This document shows positions 16,128 to 24,766 of a stretch of 64,000 bases of DNA, one piece after another. The notes under the pieces were generated by a model. That model had not been told where the DNA came from, made no database searches, and saw only the letters and a list, made by a program, of their open reading frames with translations. The stretch comes from Sphingobacterium micropteri. Its GTDB lineage: Bacteria > Bacteroidota > Bacteroidia > Sphingobacteriales > Sphingobacteriaceae. Each line of letters opens with the position of its first letter. Within the stretch, counting starts at the first letter, position 1. The stretch is taken from contig NZ_JACOIK010000001.1 of assembly GCF_014692515.1 (NCBI RefSeq), forward strand, positions 1-64,000, in the 5' to 3' direction. The position numbers and the translations under genes were made by a program.

Positions 16128-17471
16128 TTATTTGCTGTCTTTATCCAATTTTTCGAAATCCACGTAAGAGATCTCTTCTGGTTTTAACGTCACATTTTCT
16201 TTGAGGTAATCAAACACCTTAAGTGCTTTTGCCTCTTCAAAAAGACGATTTGCTTGCTCTCTATCTTGTAATAACTGAAGTGCATATTGACCGAGTTGTT
16301 CATCGGTAGGTTCATCATTGATGTTATACATCTTGATTTGCGCATAAATGCGTTCTTTTGCCAGGTTAATCACTTCATCATATTTGACTTCAAGATTATT
16401 GGCTGTAACGATGCGGTTTTCAATGATTGTCCATTTCAAGTTGCTTACGAAGTCAGCAAATCCTTCTTCAAGCTCTTCGTCCGAAATATTAGGGTTCGTT
16501 GCTTTCAACCATTTTTTCAAGAAAGCTTCCGGAAATTTGACATCCACTTTCTCCATGCCATAGGTGTATATGTCGTTACGTAATTTCTGATCAGCATTCT
16601 GTTTGAAAAGACCTTCCACTTCTTCTTTTACTTTAGCCTCAAACTCTTCCGCCTTTGTTACATCGCCTGCAGGGAATAATTTATCGAAGAACTCCTGATT
16701 TAAATCAGCCTCTTCCAAGCGGTTGATGTTGTTAACCGTCAGCTCAAATTTTGTTACATCCAGATTTTCAGCCTCGTCTTCGGTGATTCCTAAGATACGT
16801 GCAATATCAGCAATTTTAAACGCTTTTTTGATGTCGATTTTCGCTGTATCATCTTTTTTCAAACCAACTAATGCTTTCTTCGTTTTCGCATCTTCGATAA
16901 TATCGGTACGTACAGAAGTTGTTTTTTCAATACCCTCTTCTTTGGTTTGTTTCAAAGTAGCATAGAGTACATCCCCCTCTTCAGAAACCTCTGGATTGGT
17001 CATTTTTCCGTAGCTGCGACGAAGATTTTTGACACGCTCTGCTAAAGTAGCATCGTCCGCTTTAATTTCATAAGCCGTGAATGCTGTTTCTTTAGAGAAT
17101 GGTGTCTCGAATGCTGGCGCGATGCCGATTTCGTATGTAAAGGAGAACGTATCGTTAAAATCCCAGTTGTATTGCGCATCCGCATCACTTTCGACAGGAA
17201 GAGGCTGGCCTAATACTTCTAATTTATTTTCACCGATGTATTCGGAAATTTTATCATTGACCAATTTATTGATCTCATCAAATAAAATGGATTTTCCGTA
17301 GGTACGTCTAATGTGCCCCGGAGGAACCATACCTGGGCGGAAGCCTGGTAATTTAGCCTTTTTAGCCTGTTCTTTGATAGCTTTATCTACCGAAGGATTG
17401 TAGTCTTCGGGCGCTAGTTCAACCTTGATGTTTGCATTGACATCGTCAATTGTTTCGTGTGAAATATTCAT
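16128..17471 (-). CDS. tig: Trigger factor (ribosome-associated chaperone)
   Basis: A 447-residue chaperone that meets nascent chains at the ribosome exit. The N-terminal ribosome-binding domain carries the signature KLPGFRPGMVPPGHIRRTYG near residues 40-60. The middle part (about 150-250) occupies the place of the FKBP-type PPIase domain but lacks clear FKBP consensus, as is usual in Bacteroidota. The C-terminal helical chaperone region runs from about 270, rich in Lys/Glu helices. Start ATG and length are normal. tRNA-Leu lies just upstream on the same strand but has its own terminator. Confidence 0.93.
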   Translation of the reverse strand: MNISHETIDDVNANIKVELAPEDYNPSVDKAIKEQAKKAKLPGFRPGMVPPGHIRRTYGKSILFDEINKLVNDKISEYIGENKLEVLGQPLPVESDADAQYNWDFNDTFSFTYEIGIAPAFETPFSKETAFTAYEIKADDATLAERVKNLRRSYGKMTNPEVSEEGDVLYATLKQTKEEGIEKTTSVRTDIIEDAKTKKALVGLKKDDTAKIDIKKAFKIADIARILGITEDEAENLDVTKFELTVNNINRLEEADLNQEFFDKLFPAGDVTKAEEFEAKVKEEVEGLFKQNADQKLRNDIYTYGMEKVDVKFPEAFLKKWLKATNPNISDEELEEGFADFVSNLKWTIIENRIVTANNLEVKYDEVINLAKERIYAQIKMYNINDEPTDEQLGQYALQLLQDREQANRLFEEAKALKVFDYLKENVTLKPEEISYVDFEKLDKDSK

Positions 17472-17500
17472 ACTCTCGTTTCGCTTTTACGCATTTTACA

Positions 17501-17536
17501 AAAAAAATCCTCCCGAGTTTATTAAGTTCGGGAGGA
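17501..17536 (-). terminator. Terminator behind tRNA-Leu
   Basis: A 9-bp stem (TCCTCCCGA with its complement, 17508-17516 and 17528-17536) and 11-nt loop are followed on the minus strand by a run of seven T. It stands 9 bases after the tRNA 3' end and before tig. Confidence 0.88.
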
Positions 17537-17544
17537 CATCAAGT

Positions 17545-17625
17545 GCGGAAGAAGGGACTCGAACCCCCACGCCTTGCGGCGCCAGATCCTAAGTCTGGTG
17601 CGGCTACCAATTACGCCACTTCCGC
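17545..17625 (-). tRNA. tRNA-Leu (anticodon TAG)
   Basis: An 81-nt class II cloverleaf on the minus strand. The acceptor strand GCGGAAG pairs with CTTCCGC, and the D-loop contains TTGGTAG. The anticodon stem CCAGA/TCTGG encloses CTTAGGA (anticodon TAG, reading CUA/CUN Leu codons). It has a long variable arm (~13 nt, CGCCGCAAGGCGT) and a T-arm GGGGGTTCGAGTCCC. CCA is not encoded. Confidence 0.95.
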
Positions 17626-17650
17626 AGTTATTAGGACTTTTATTGTGGCA

Positions 17651-17681
17651 CAAAGATAGTAAGCCTGCTTCTATCTTGCAA
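17651..17681 (-). promoter_or_regulatory. Promoter of tRNA-Leu
   Basis: On the minus strand TTG (17681-17679) is followed after 20 bp by TATCTTTG (17658-17651), an exact TAnnTTTG. The tRNA 5' end lies 26 bases downstream. Confidence 0.72.
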
Positions 17682-17826
17682 GATTTTTTTGCATTATTTT
17701 ATAAAAAATAAAAAAACGTATTTTGCGCTTGCATAAGTTATTTGTATTCATTTACTTTGTTTCTCAAAGTTCTTTGTGTTTGTTGTGTTGGGGCGAGTAT
17801 AAAGAGTTCATGAAATATATTTACAT

Positions 17827-18444
17827 ATGAATCAACAGGATTTAATCAAAGAAATTGGGCATATCCGCTCCATGATGGAAAAATCATCCAAAGTGCTGTC
17901 AATTTCCGGGCTTTCGGGCGTATTGATCGGTATTTATGCGTTGCTCGGTGCTGCGGTAGGTTATGTTGTGGTATATGGTTTTGACAGTGGCTTTGATTAT
18001 CGAGATCATTATGTGACGGAGGCAGCTGTTATCAAAAATCTAATTTTTATTGCACTGGTTGTTTTAATTGCTTCTTTAGCTACAGGCTTGTGGATGGCGC
18101 GAAAAAAAGCGAAGATAGCTCGTCAGCTTATTTGGAACCCGTCCAGTAAAGCGATGTTGCTGGCTATGGCTATTCCGTTGATGACAGGTGGTCTTTTTTC
18201 TTTGCTATTGTTATTAAAAGGATATTTTAGTCTAATATGCGCTACGCTTCTTATTTTTTATGGTTTGTCTCTAACCTCGGGAAGTGTCTATACCTTTAAA
18301 GAAGTACGCTGGTTGGGTTTATTGGAGATTTTGTTAGGATTATTAGCGCTATTGTTTCCAGGATATGGATTATGGTTTTGGGCATTTGGATTTGGTGTAT
18401 TGCACATCATTTATGGTTTTATTGTACATAAAAGATACGAGTGA
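17827..18444 (+). CDS. Multi-pass membrane protein of a CreD-type operon
   Basis: A 205-residue integral membrane protein with about six hydrophobic segments (for example GLSGVLIGIYALLGAAVGYV near 30-50, LIFIALVVLIASLATGLWMA near 73-92, and a closing LGLLALLFPGYGLWFWAFGF). The N-terminus is a short charged helix. No enzymatic motif is seen. Its last four bases (GTGA) overlap the GTG start of the following winged-helix regulator, and creD follows that. The three-gene order recurs in Bacteroidota, so it may be a sensor or anti-regulator for the HTH protein. That role is inferred from context only. Confidence 0.8.
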   Translation: MNQQDLIKEIGHIRSMMEKSSKVLSISGLSGVLIGIYALLGAAVGYVVVYGFDSGFDYRDHYVTEAAVIKNLIFIALVVLIASLATGLWMARKKAKIARQLIWNPSSKAMLLAMAIPLMTGGLFSLLLLLKGYFSLICATLLIFYGLSLTSGSVYTFKEVRWLGLLEILLGLLALLFPGYGLWFWAFGFGVLHIIYGFIVHKRYE

Positions 18445-18749
18445 CAGTGGCTTTGGATTTTTCGCTATATGATAAGGTGTTTGAGAATCGTATACGTCTG
18501 CAAATCATGAGTGTACTGATGGCAAATGATTCTTATGATTTCAGTTCGCTCAAGGAAACACTGGAGGTTACCGATGGAAACTTGGCGTCCAATTTAAAAA
18601 CATTGGAAAAAGAAGGTTATATAAGCGTGGAGAAAAGCTTTGTTGATAGAAAACCCAATACCCGATATAAACGAACGGAAAAAGGGAGGGAAGCTTTCGA
18701 GAATCATTTAACAGCGTTAGAAAATTTAATAAAACAGCAGTATAAATAA
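18441..18749 (+). CDS. Winged-helix transcriptional regulator (HTH_34/MarR-like)
   Basis: A 102-residue stand-alone DNA-binding protein. The helix-turn-helix runs through NRIRLQIMSVLMANDSYDF, the recognition helix LEVTDGNLASNLKTLEKEGY, and the beta-wing VEKSFVDRKPNTRYKRTEKG, which is the HTH_34/ArsR-MarR-like pattern. It starts with GTG at 18441 within the upstream stop (GTGA), implying coupled translation with the membrane protein. creD starts 50 bases later. It has no ligand domain, so the signal may come from the membrane partner. Targets probably include its own operon (inference). Confidence 0.87.
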   Translation: MTVALDFSLYDKVFENRIRLQIMSVLMANDSYDFSSLKETLEVTDGNLASNLKTLEKEGYISVEKSFVDRKPNTRYKRTEKGREAFENHLTALENLIKQQYK

Positions 18750-18799
18750 TTTTTTTACCTATAAACTTTGGAAATCAAAGTACTTTAAAAATTAAGAAA

Positions 18800-20236
18800 A
18801 TGGAAAATGGAAATTTTTTTGAACGGTTGGCAAATTCTGTCATCTTGAAATTAGGGATTATTCTCTTTTTAGTCCTTTTGTTGCTCATTCCGATGGAGAG
18901 CGTAAAAGATTTAATCCGGGAACGCAAAAACAGAGATCAGGCAGTTAGCCAGGAAATAACTAGCAAATGGGGTAATAAACAGGTGGTTTCTGGGCCTATT
19001 ATTGGAATACCTTATACTTATTCGTATAACGTGAATACAACCGATGAAAAAGGCAATATTAAGGTGGAAAGCCATGTTGAAAAAGATTATGTGTTTCTCG
19101 CTTCCAAAACACTGGATGTGCAATCGAAGGTCGAACCTACATATTTGAAACGTGGGATCTATCAAACGGTGGTTTATAATGCAACGGTTGCACTACATGG
19201 TGAATTCGATGAAATAGACTTGGCAAAATTGGATTTAAATCCGGAGGATCTAGCCTGGGACAAAGCGAAGGTGTTTATTGGATTAAGTGATTTAAAAGGC
19301 GTAAAAGCTGTTCCAAAATTGAACATAGGACAAAAGCAGGTGGAATTTGAAGTAGGTAATACCGATATTACGCTCTTTGAACAGACCATGGTAGCCAATG
19401 TAAATTTATTAGATAGATCAACCAAAAGCGAGTTTGAAATAAATTTAGATATCCGAGGTTCGCGAAATCTGACTGTTTTTCCGACAAGCAACGAGACGAG
19501 CATAATCGTCTCCGGCACGTGGGATAACCCAAGTTTTAATGGAGGTTTTTTGCCTGAAAACCGCACGATATCAGAAATTGATTTCGAAGCACATTGGCGC
19601 ATTCCGAGTTTTAGTCGTAAATTTCCACAACAGTGGAAAGGGTCGCGCGGTAGTATGTATTACGTAACGAACTATGAAATCACAGATGCAGATTACCCTG
19701 CTGTGTCCATACCAGAACCTGCGGTTTCTTCGAGATCAAACGTACAGATGTCTACAGAGCAAGATATGGTACAAGTTAATTTTTTAGAATCTGTAAATAA
19801 CTATCAAAAGACAACACGCGTTGCCAAATATGGCATTTTGGTCGTGATTTTAACGTTTACATCGCTGTTTTTTACTGAAGTCATAAAAAAGCAGCGGGTT
19901 CATATTGTCCAATATGTATTAATTGGTTGTGCTATGGTGTTGTTTTATTCGCTTCTGTTGGCATTAAGTGAGCATATGGGGTTTAATTGGGGTTACCTGA
20001 TTGCAGCTGTAGCTACGATTATGCTCATTTCTTCGTTTATCCTTGGCATCACGAAAGAAAAAAAGATTGCATTTGTTTTCAGTGGGATCCTTTCCGCTTT
20101 TTACATCTTTATTTTTTCACTGATGCAGTTGCAAGATTATTCCTTGATTGTCGGTACCATAGGTGTGTTTGTAATACTCGCTTTACTGATGAGGTTGTCT
20201 ACCCGCGTGAATTGGTATCAATTTGAAAAGAAATAA
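18800..20236 (+). CDS. creD: Inner membrane protein CreD
   Basis: A 478-residue membrane protein of the CreD family (E. coli CreD is about 450). An N-terminal helix (ILKLGIILFLVLLLLIPMES) precedes a large ~300-residue extracytoplasmic domain containing the family block YFxT-like GIYQTVVYNATVALHGEFD and GSRGSMYYVTNYEITDADYP. Five to six closely packed C-terminal helices (from about residue 345) follow. In enterobacteria creD belongs to the CreBC envelope-stress/beta-lactam tolerance regulon. Here no CreBC is adjacent, and a winged-helix gene replaces it. The function in Bacteroidota is not established. Confidence 0.9.
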   Translation: MENGNFFERLANSVILKLGIILFLVLLLLIPMESVKDLIRERKNRDQAVSQEITSKWGNKQVVSGPIIGIPYTYSYNVNTTDEKGNIKVESHVEKDYVFLASKTLDVQSKVEPTYLKRGIYQTVVYNATVALHGEFDEIDLAKLDLNPEDLAWDKAKVFIGLSDLKGVKAVPKLNIGQKQVEFEVGNTDITLFEQTMVANVNLLDRSTKSEFEINLDIRGSRNLTVFPTSNETSIIVSGTWDNPSFNGGFLPENRTISEIDFEAHWRIPSFSRKFPQQWKGSRGSMYYVTNYEITDADYPAVSIPEPAVSSRSNVQMSTEQDMVQVNFLESVNNYQKTTRVAKYGILVVILTFTSLFFTEVIKKQRVHIVQYVLIGCAMVLFYSLLLALSEHMGFNWGYLIAAVATIMLISSFILGITKEKKIAFVFSGILSAFYIFIFSLMQLQDYSLIVGTIGVFVILALLMRLSTRVNWYQFEKK

Positions 20237-20245
20237 CTTCTTTCT

Positions 20246-20582
20246 CTTCTTTTTCCCCGTGAAAAAGAAGCAAAAACCTCCCCACTTTAAAATTTTGAAT
20301 GGAGAGATAGTGCGATAATAATATTTCTACAAATTCAAAATTTTACATGTGGGATTAACAGGTTAAGGATGGGACAATACAATTGCATGAACCCCTCCTT
20401 AACTTTATTTGTCGCATCCAGATATTTGAGGTATGTAGAAATTCATCCTTAGTACTAACCACGATCTCAAATGTCTGAAGCGACGATTTTTTTGTTTACT
20501 TTTTTGAGGAAAAAAAGTAAAAGCCAGTCGCGGCTTGAGCGACACAAAAAATTTTATAAAGAAAACTCGATTTTTAAATCGA
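20246..20582. repeat. Non-coding array of successive hairpins
   Basis: The 387-base gap between creD and the S9 peptidase gene holds seven inverted repeats in a row. They are 20246-20270 (10-bp CTTCTTTTTC stem); 20281-20300 with 20333-20353 (AAAATTTTGAAT plus an outer CCCAC/GTGGG); 20362-20373 with 20392-20403 (11 of 12 bp); 20411-20430 with 20466-20484 (GTCGC and ATTTGAG blocks); 20495-20505 with 20511-20521 (11 bp); GTCGC 20527-20531 with GCGAC 20539-20543; and 20567-20573 with 20576-20582. No convincing ORF is present. The A/T-rich stems resemble dispersed intergenic repeats of this group. The first could terminate creD. Confidence 0.6.
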
Positions 20583-20623
20583 AGTTACATTTCCTATCTT
20601 GCGATGAAAAAAGAGCAAATCTT

Positions 20624-22720
20624 ATGGATAAAATTTCAATTTTAGCCTGTGCTATGCTGGTGGGGACCTTGTCTTTTGGACAGGAAAATCCAAATATGAG
20701 AGTAAAGAGACCGGTAACAACAAATAAAGTATATCATTTGAAGAAAGAAGTGATGACCCCGGAAAAACTATGGGAACTGGGGCGTGTATCAGCAGAAGGG
20801 CTATCGGCCGACGGTAAATGGCTGGTGTACGGTGTATCCAATTATACGTTGGGGGAGAATAAATCAGAAAAAAACCTCTATGTCATTCCGATAAAAGGAG
20901 GTGAGCCAGTTCAATTTACGCAGGAAGAAGGTGGTGAGTCCGTCGTTCAGATAAAAGAAAACGGCGAAGTCATCTATCTGTTCGAAAGCCAGCTATGGTC
21001 AAAACCATTGACCGGAGGCGAAGCGAAACAGCTTACAGACCTAGAGGGCGGTTTGGAAAATGTAAGACTATCACCTGATGGAAAGCATATCCTTTTTAGT
21101 CGGGCAGTGCTCGTTCATCCTTATCATAGTAAAGATAAATACAGCGACTTGACTAAATCAGACGTCTATATTTATGATGATTTAGACTACCGGCATTGGG
21201 ATACTTTTAATGATGGTCGTTTTAATCACCCATTCATAGCCACTTATGATAACGGTAAGATAGGAGAGCCTCTGGACATATTGGGAGGCGAGCCGTTTTA
21301 CAGTCCACAGGCACCTTTTGGCGGAGCAGACGATTTTACCTGGACGCCAGATGGCAAAGCCGTGCTATATGTATGCAAGAAGAGATTTGGGAAAGAATAT
21401 GCCTCTAGCACCAATACGGATATATACCGATACGATATAGCCAGCAAAGTAACCACCAATATTACGGAGGGTATGAACGGTTATGATACAAATCCGGTAT
21501 ATAGCCCGAATGGGCAACGGTTAGCTTGGCTGAGTATGAAAACCGACGGCTATGAAGCCGATAAGAATGATATTGTCGTTTTTGATAAAACGACAACGCA
21601 ACGTGCGAATTTGACAGCCGGTTGGGACGGAACAGTAAATTCCTATATATGGAGCAAAGATGGCAGAAAGATATATTTTACAGCTCCGGTTCGCGGTACG
21701 ATACAATTGTTTGAAGTAGAGCTGCCGAAAAGCTTTGCTCGGAATACATCGTTCAAAATAACGCAGATCAGTGAAGGTGAGTTTGATATAGAGGGTATAG
21801 TAGGAGAGGTTGATGGCGGTCTGATTGTAACCTCAACTACGATGACACGTGCCGCAGAAGTATATCGGTATGACTTTAAAAAGAAAGCATTAGCAGCTAT
21901 CACGAAGGTGAATGATGGCATTTATAGTCATTTGGCAGAGACAAAAGTGGAAAGGCGTTTTACGAAGGCGACCGATGGAACAGATTTGTTTTCCTGGGTT
22001 ATCTATCCGCCTGATTTCGATCCTTCGAAGAAATATCCGACATTGCTCTATTGCCAAGGAGGACCACAGTCGGCTTTAACACAAACCTACTCGTATCGGT
22101 GGAATTTTCAGCTGATGGCGTCGCAAGGTTATATTGTTATCATGCCCAATAGAAGAGGGATGCCCGGCTGGGGAGTAAAATGGAATGAAGATATATCTAA
22201 AGATTGGGGCGGCCAACCCATACGCGATTATCTTTCGGCAATTGACGACTTGGCAAAAGAGCCTTATGTAGATAATGAACGTCTAGGTGTAGTGGGAGCG
22301 AGTTATGGTGGATATTCTGTTTTTATGCTGGCAGGCGTTCATGAAGGACGGTTTAAGTCTTTTATTTCACATTGTGGATTGTTTGATATGACTTCTTGGT
22401 ATGGCACAACAGAAGAATTGTTTTTCGCGAACCACGATTTAGGTGGTCCATATTGGGATAAGAATAATTCGAAGACTTATACCGACTTTAATCCCATAAC
22501 ACATATCGATAAATGGAATACACCTATCTTGATTTTCCAAGGCGGGAAAGATTACCGAGTTCCGATAGGGCAGGGATTAGCTGCTTTCCAAGCCGCCCAA
22601 TTAAAAAATATCAAAAGCCGACTGGTTTATCTTCCAGAAGAAAACCACTGGGTGCTGTCCGGACATAATGCGTTGGTATGGCAACGGGAATTTTTTGGAT
22701 GGTTGAAAGAGACATTGTAA
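20624..22720 (+). CDS. S9-family (prolyl oligopeptidase/acylaminoacyl-type) peptidase
   Basis: A 698-residue exported serine peptidase. It has a signal peptide (MDKISILACAMLVGTLSFGQ), then a beta-propeller of WD/TolB-like blades (LSADGKWLVYGVSNY, LSPDGKHILFSR, TWTPDGKAVLYV, YSPNGQRLAWL). The C-terminal alpha/beta-hydrolase carries Ser560 in GASYGGYS, Asp643 in GGKDYRVP and His675 in EENHWV. This fits S9C-type enzymes that trim N-terminal residues or dipeptides from short peptides. The ATG at 20624 is preferred over a 51-codon upstream extension, which runs into the hairpin region and lacks a signal peptide. It is a single gene. Confidence 0.94.
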   Translation: MDKISILACAMLVGTLSFGQENPNMRVKRPVTTNKVYHLKKEVMTPEKLWELGRVSAEGLSADGKWLVYGVSNYTLGENKSEKNLYVIPIKGGEPVQFTQEEGGESVVQIKENGEVIYLFESQLWSKPLTGGEAKQLTDLEGGLENVRLSPDGKHILFSRAVLVHPYHSKDKYSDLTKSDVYIYDDLDYRHWDTFNDGRFNHPFIATYDNGKIGEPLDILGGEPFYSPQAPFGGADDFTWTPDGKAVLYVCKKRFGKEYASSTNTDIYRYDIASKVTTNITEGMNGYDTNPVYSPNGQRLAWLSMKTDGYEADKNDIVVFDKTTTQRANLTAGWDGTVNSYIWSKDGRKIYFTAPVRGTIQLFEVELPKSFARNTSFKITQISEGEFDIEGIVGEVDGGLIVTSTTMTRAAEVYRYDFKKKALAAITKVNDGIYSHLAETKVERRFTKATDGTDLFSWVIYPPDFDPSKKYPTLLYCQGGPQSALTQTYSYRWNFQLMASQGYIVIMPNRRGMPGWGVKWNEDISKDWGGQPIRDYLSAIDDLAKEPYVDNERLGVVGASYGGYSVFMLAGVHEGRFKSFISHCGLFDMTSWYGTTEELFFANHDLGGPYWDKNNSKTYTDFNPITHIDKWNTPILIFQGGKDYRVPIGQGLAAFQAAQLKNIKSRLVYLPEENHWVLSGHNALVWQREFFGWLKETL

Positions 22721-22726
22721 CTTTAA

Positions 22727-23674
22727 TTATTTCGTATCTCTTTTTCCGAAGATACTTACACGGATATATTTACCAGGCCTTTCCTCTACATCTTTAATTA
22801 AATTGTCGAGACTTTCGGAAGCATTATTCAGATTATTATAGAGGTTGTCGTCGTTTAATAATAATCCAATAGAACCTTCACCATTATTAATTTTAGTGGT
22901 AATAACTTCGACATTTTTCATTACTTGTGTAGCATTATCGATGGTTGCTTTGATGTCTGTTTTAGAAAGATCATCGGATAAGCTATCCAGATTGGTCAGG
23001 ATATTGTTGATTTTGGCGTTGTTTTTTTTGAAGTTTCCGGTGATAGATTCGAGGTTTTGCATAATTCTTGCGAATCGGATCTTTTCTGATCCCATCAAGC
23101 CTTCCACCTCATTGGTAATTGTCTCCATGTTTCGTAATGAAACGGAAATACTACGTAAACTGCTTTTAAAATCACGCTGAAACTCTTTGTCTAGCGCAGT
23201 GTTAACCGCCGAAAGGACCGAATCTAATTTGACGACAAGGTTTTCTACTTTTAATTGGAGGGGCTCTACCTTTTCCAATAAATTGGCCTGCACATCCGAT
23301 AGAAGTGGATCGCCGCTTTTTGCCAAGGTTGTACTATTACCCAGTTCGAATACGATAGCCTTGCTACCTAACAGGTCGGCGCTTACGATACGGGCAACGG
23401 TGTTAGAAGGTATGTCATATTCATTTTTTATTTTAAAATGCGTACGAATTTTGCCATTTTCCAATAATCGCATCCCGGACACTCGTCCAATTTGATAGCC
23501 ACTAACAACAACGGGTTTCGATATGGTTAAGCCATCCACATTATCATAATCCGTGTAAAACTCGTTTTCTTTGGAAAAAACATCGTTTCCCTTTAAGAAG
23601 TTGTAGCCTATAAACAATAAGGCGAGTGCAACCACGGTAATGATACCGACTTTTGTTTCGTTTGAAATCTTCAA
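22727..23674 (-). CDS. MlaD-family (MCE domain) lipid-transport protein
   Basis: A 315-residue inner-membrane-anchored periplasmic protein. One N-terminal helix (VGIITVVALALLFIGYNFL) precedes the MCE domain (about residues 38-115: FYTDYDNVDGLTISKPVVVSGYQIGRV through RIVSADLLGSKAIVFELG). A long alpha-helical tail follows (about 130-300), as in MCE proteins that form hydrophobic tunnels for lipids. The start is TTG: it gives the family-typical MKISNETKVG and no ATG exists upstream in frame. It lies 65 bases after the amidase gene on the same strand. The partners mlaE and mlaF are not in this window. Confidence 0.9.
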   Translation of the reverse strand: MKISNETKVGIITVVALALLFIGYNFLKGNDVFSKENEFYTDYDNVDGLTISKPVVVSGYQIGRVSGMRLLENGKIRTHFKIKNEYDIPSNTVARIVSADLLGSKAIVFELGNSTTLAKSGDPLLSDVQANLLEKVEPLQLKVENLVVKLDSVLSAVNTALDKEFQRDFKSSLRSISVSLRNMETITNEVEGLMGSEKIRFARIMQNLESITGNFKKNNAKINNILTNLDSLSDDLSKTDIKATIDNATQVMKNVEVITTKINNGEGSIGLLLNDDNLYNNLNNASESLDNLIKDVEERPGKYIRVSIFGKRDTK

Positions 23675-23739
23675 AATATGTCTAGCTTGGGTAAATTAAA
23701 TCCATTATTAGTTTAACAACAAACGAATGTAACAAATGT

Positions 23740-24606
23740 TTATCGTTCCACCGCCGTTTTGTACGTTTTTATTGCGTCAAATAAGTGTTGCACGATCTCT
23801 TTTTGACCCGCGGCTGACAACATGTAATCTTCTTCAGTAGGACTGCTCATAAAACCCAGTTCCGTCAATACAGCAGGCATACCTGCTGTAGCAAGGACCG
23901 CTAAAGATTGTTCCTTAACCCCTCTGTCGGGTCTTGCGGATTTTTTAAACTCATCTTGCATATGGGAAGCCAATTTAATGCTTTCCCTTCTATATTGGTT
24001 TTTCATCAATTGAAAGACGATCATACTAGAGGGATCTTTAGGATCAAACCCACCGTAGTTTTCCTCGTAGTTGTCTTCCAGTAAGATAGAAGCATTCTCA
24101 CGGATAGCAACATCCTGTTCCCCCATCCGATTGAATCCCGAAACAAAAGTTTCGGTACCTGTCACATTAGGTCTGCGGACGGTGCTGTTTACCCATCTCC
24201 CCCTACTGTTTTTAACGCGCCTGGTGCCGTTAGCAGAATTGCAGTGGATCGAAATAAAAAGATCAGCTTTGTGTTTATTAGCTAGTGCCGGCCGCTCATA
24301 TAGCGGTAGGAAAATATCTGTCTTTCTGGTGTAGAGAACTTTTACACCGGGCATTTCGCTTTCAATTTTCTTTCCTAGTTTTAAAGCTACTTCCAACGCA
24401 ATATCTTTTTCGTTAGATTTCCTACCCACCGCACCATTATCTTTTCCACCATGGCCAGCATCAAGTACGATAGTACGTACAGGATGTCCAACACTTTTGG
24501 GCTCTTGTTCGGAAGGGAGAGGAGTAATGGATGAGGTAGTAAGCGTCAACGTAAAAATCGTAGTTACAAATAACGTCAGCTTTTTTACATTTAAATTTCT
24601 GGTCAT
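23740..24606 (-). CDS. N-acetylmuramoyl-L-alanine amidase (Amidase_3)
   Basis: A 288-residue zinc amidase that cuts the bond between MurNAc and the stem peptide of peptidoglycan. A signal-like N-terminus (to about residue 30) is followed by the catalytic domain: IVLDAGHGGKDNGAVG (first Zn His), NEKDIALEVALKL (Zn Glu), LFISIHCNSAN (second Zn His), and the catalytic Glu in AVLTELGFMS. An insertion between them (GTRRVKNSRGRWVN) is typical of Bacteroidota enzymes. It is transcribed with mlaD, divergent from lptD. It probably acts in cell separation or wall turnover. Confidence 0.94.
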   Translation of the reverse strand: MTRNLNVKKLTLFVTTIFTLTLTTSSITPLPSEQEPKSVGHPVRTIVLDAGHGGKDNGAVGRKSNEKDIALEVALKLGKKIESEMPGVKVLYTRKTDIFLPLYERPALANKHKADLFISIHCNSANGTRRVKNSRGRWVNSTVRRPNVTGTETFVSGFNRMGEQDVAIRENASILLEDNYEENYGGFDPKDPSSMIVFQLMKNQYRRESIKLASHMQDEFKKSARPDRGVKEQSLAVLATAGMPAVLTELGFMSSPTEEDYMLSAAGQKEIVQHLFDAIKTYKTAVER

Positions 24607-24646
24607 GTGTATTATATCCTTATATATCCTCGTTTAAAATATTGTA

Positions 24647-24654
24647 CAAAGGTA
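24647..24654 (-). promoter_or_regulatory. -7 promoter element for amidase/mlaD
   Basis: TACCTTTG on the minus strand fits TAnnTTTG and lies 41 bases before the amidase ATG. The -33 position has no clear TTG. Confidence 0.42.
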
Positions 24655-24711
24655 CTGTAAAATTATTTTTTATTAACGTTTGTCTGTCGTGCTTTCTAAA
24701 TCTTTTTTGCC

Positions 24712-24719
24712 TATTTTTG
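24712..24719 (+). promoter_or_regulatory. -7 promoter element for lptD
   Basis: TATTTTTG is an exact TAnnTTTG, 47 bases before the TTG start of lptD. The nearest TTTG upstream (24679-24682) is further away than usual, so the -33 element is unclear. Confidence 0.45.
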
Positions 24720-24766
24720 CCGACAGGTAGTTTTAGTACACACAAAAATAACATTCATAATTCACA

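Noticed and set aside
20471..20623. Longer start for the S9 peptidase (51 extra codons)
   Set aside because: The extension runs through the hairpin region and would put basic residues before the signal peptide. The ATG at 20624 starts a clean signal peptide.
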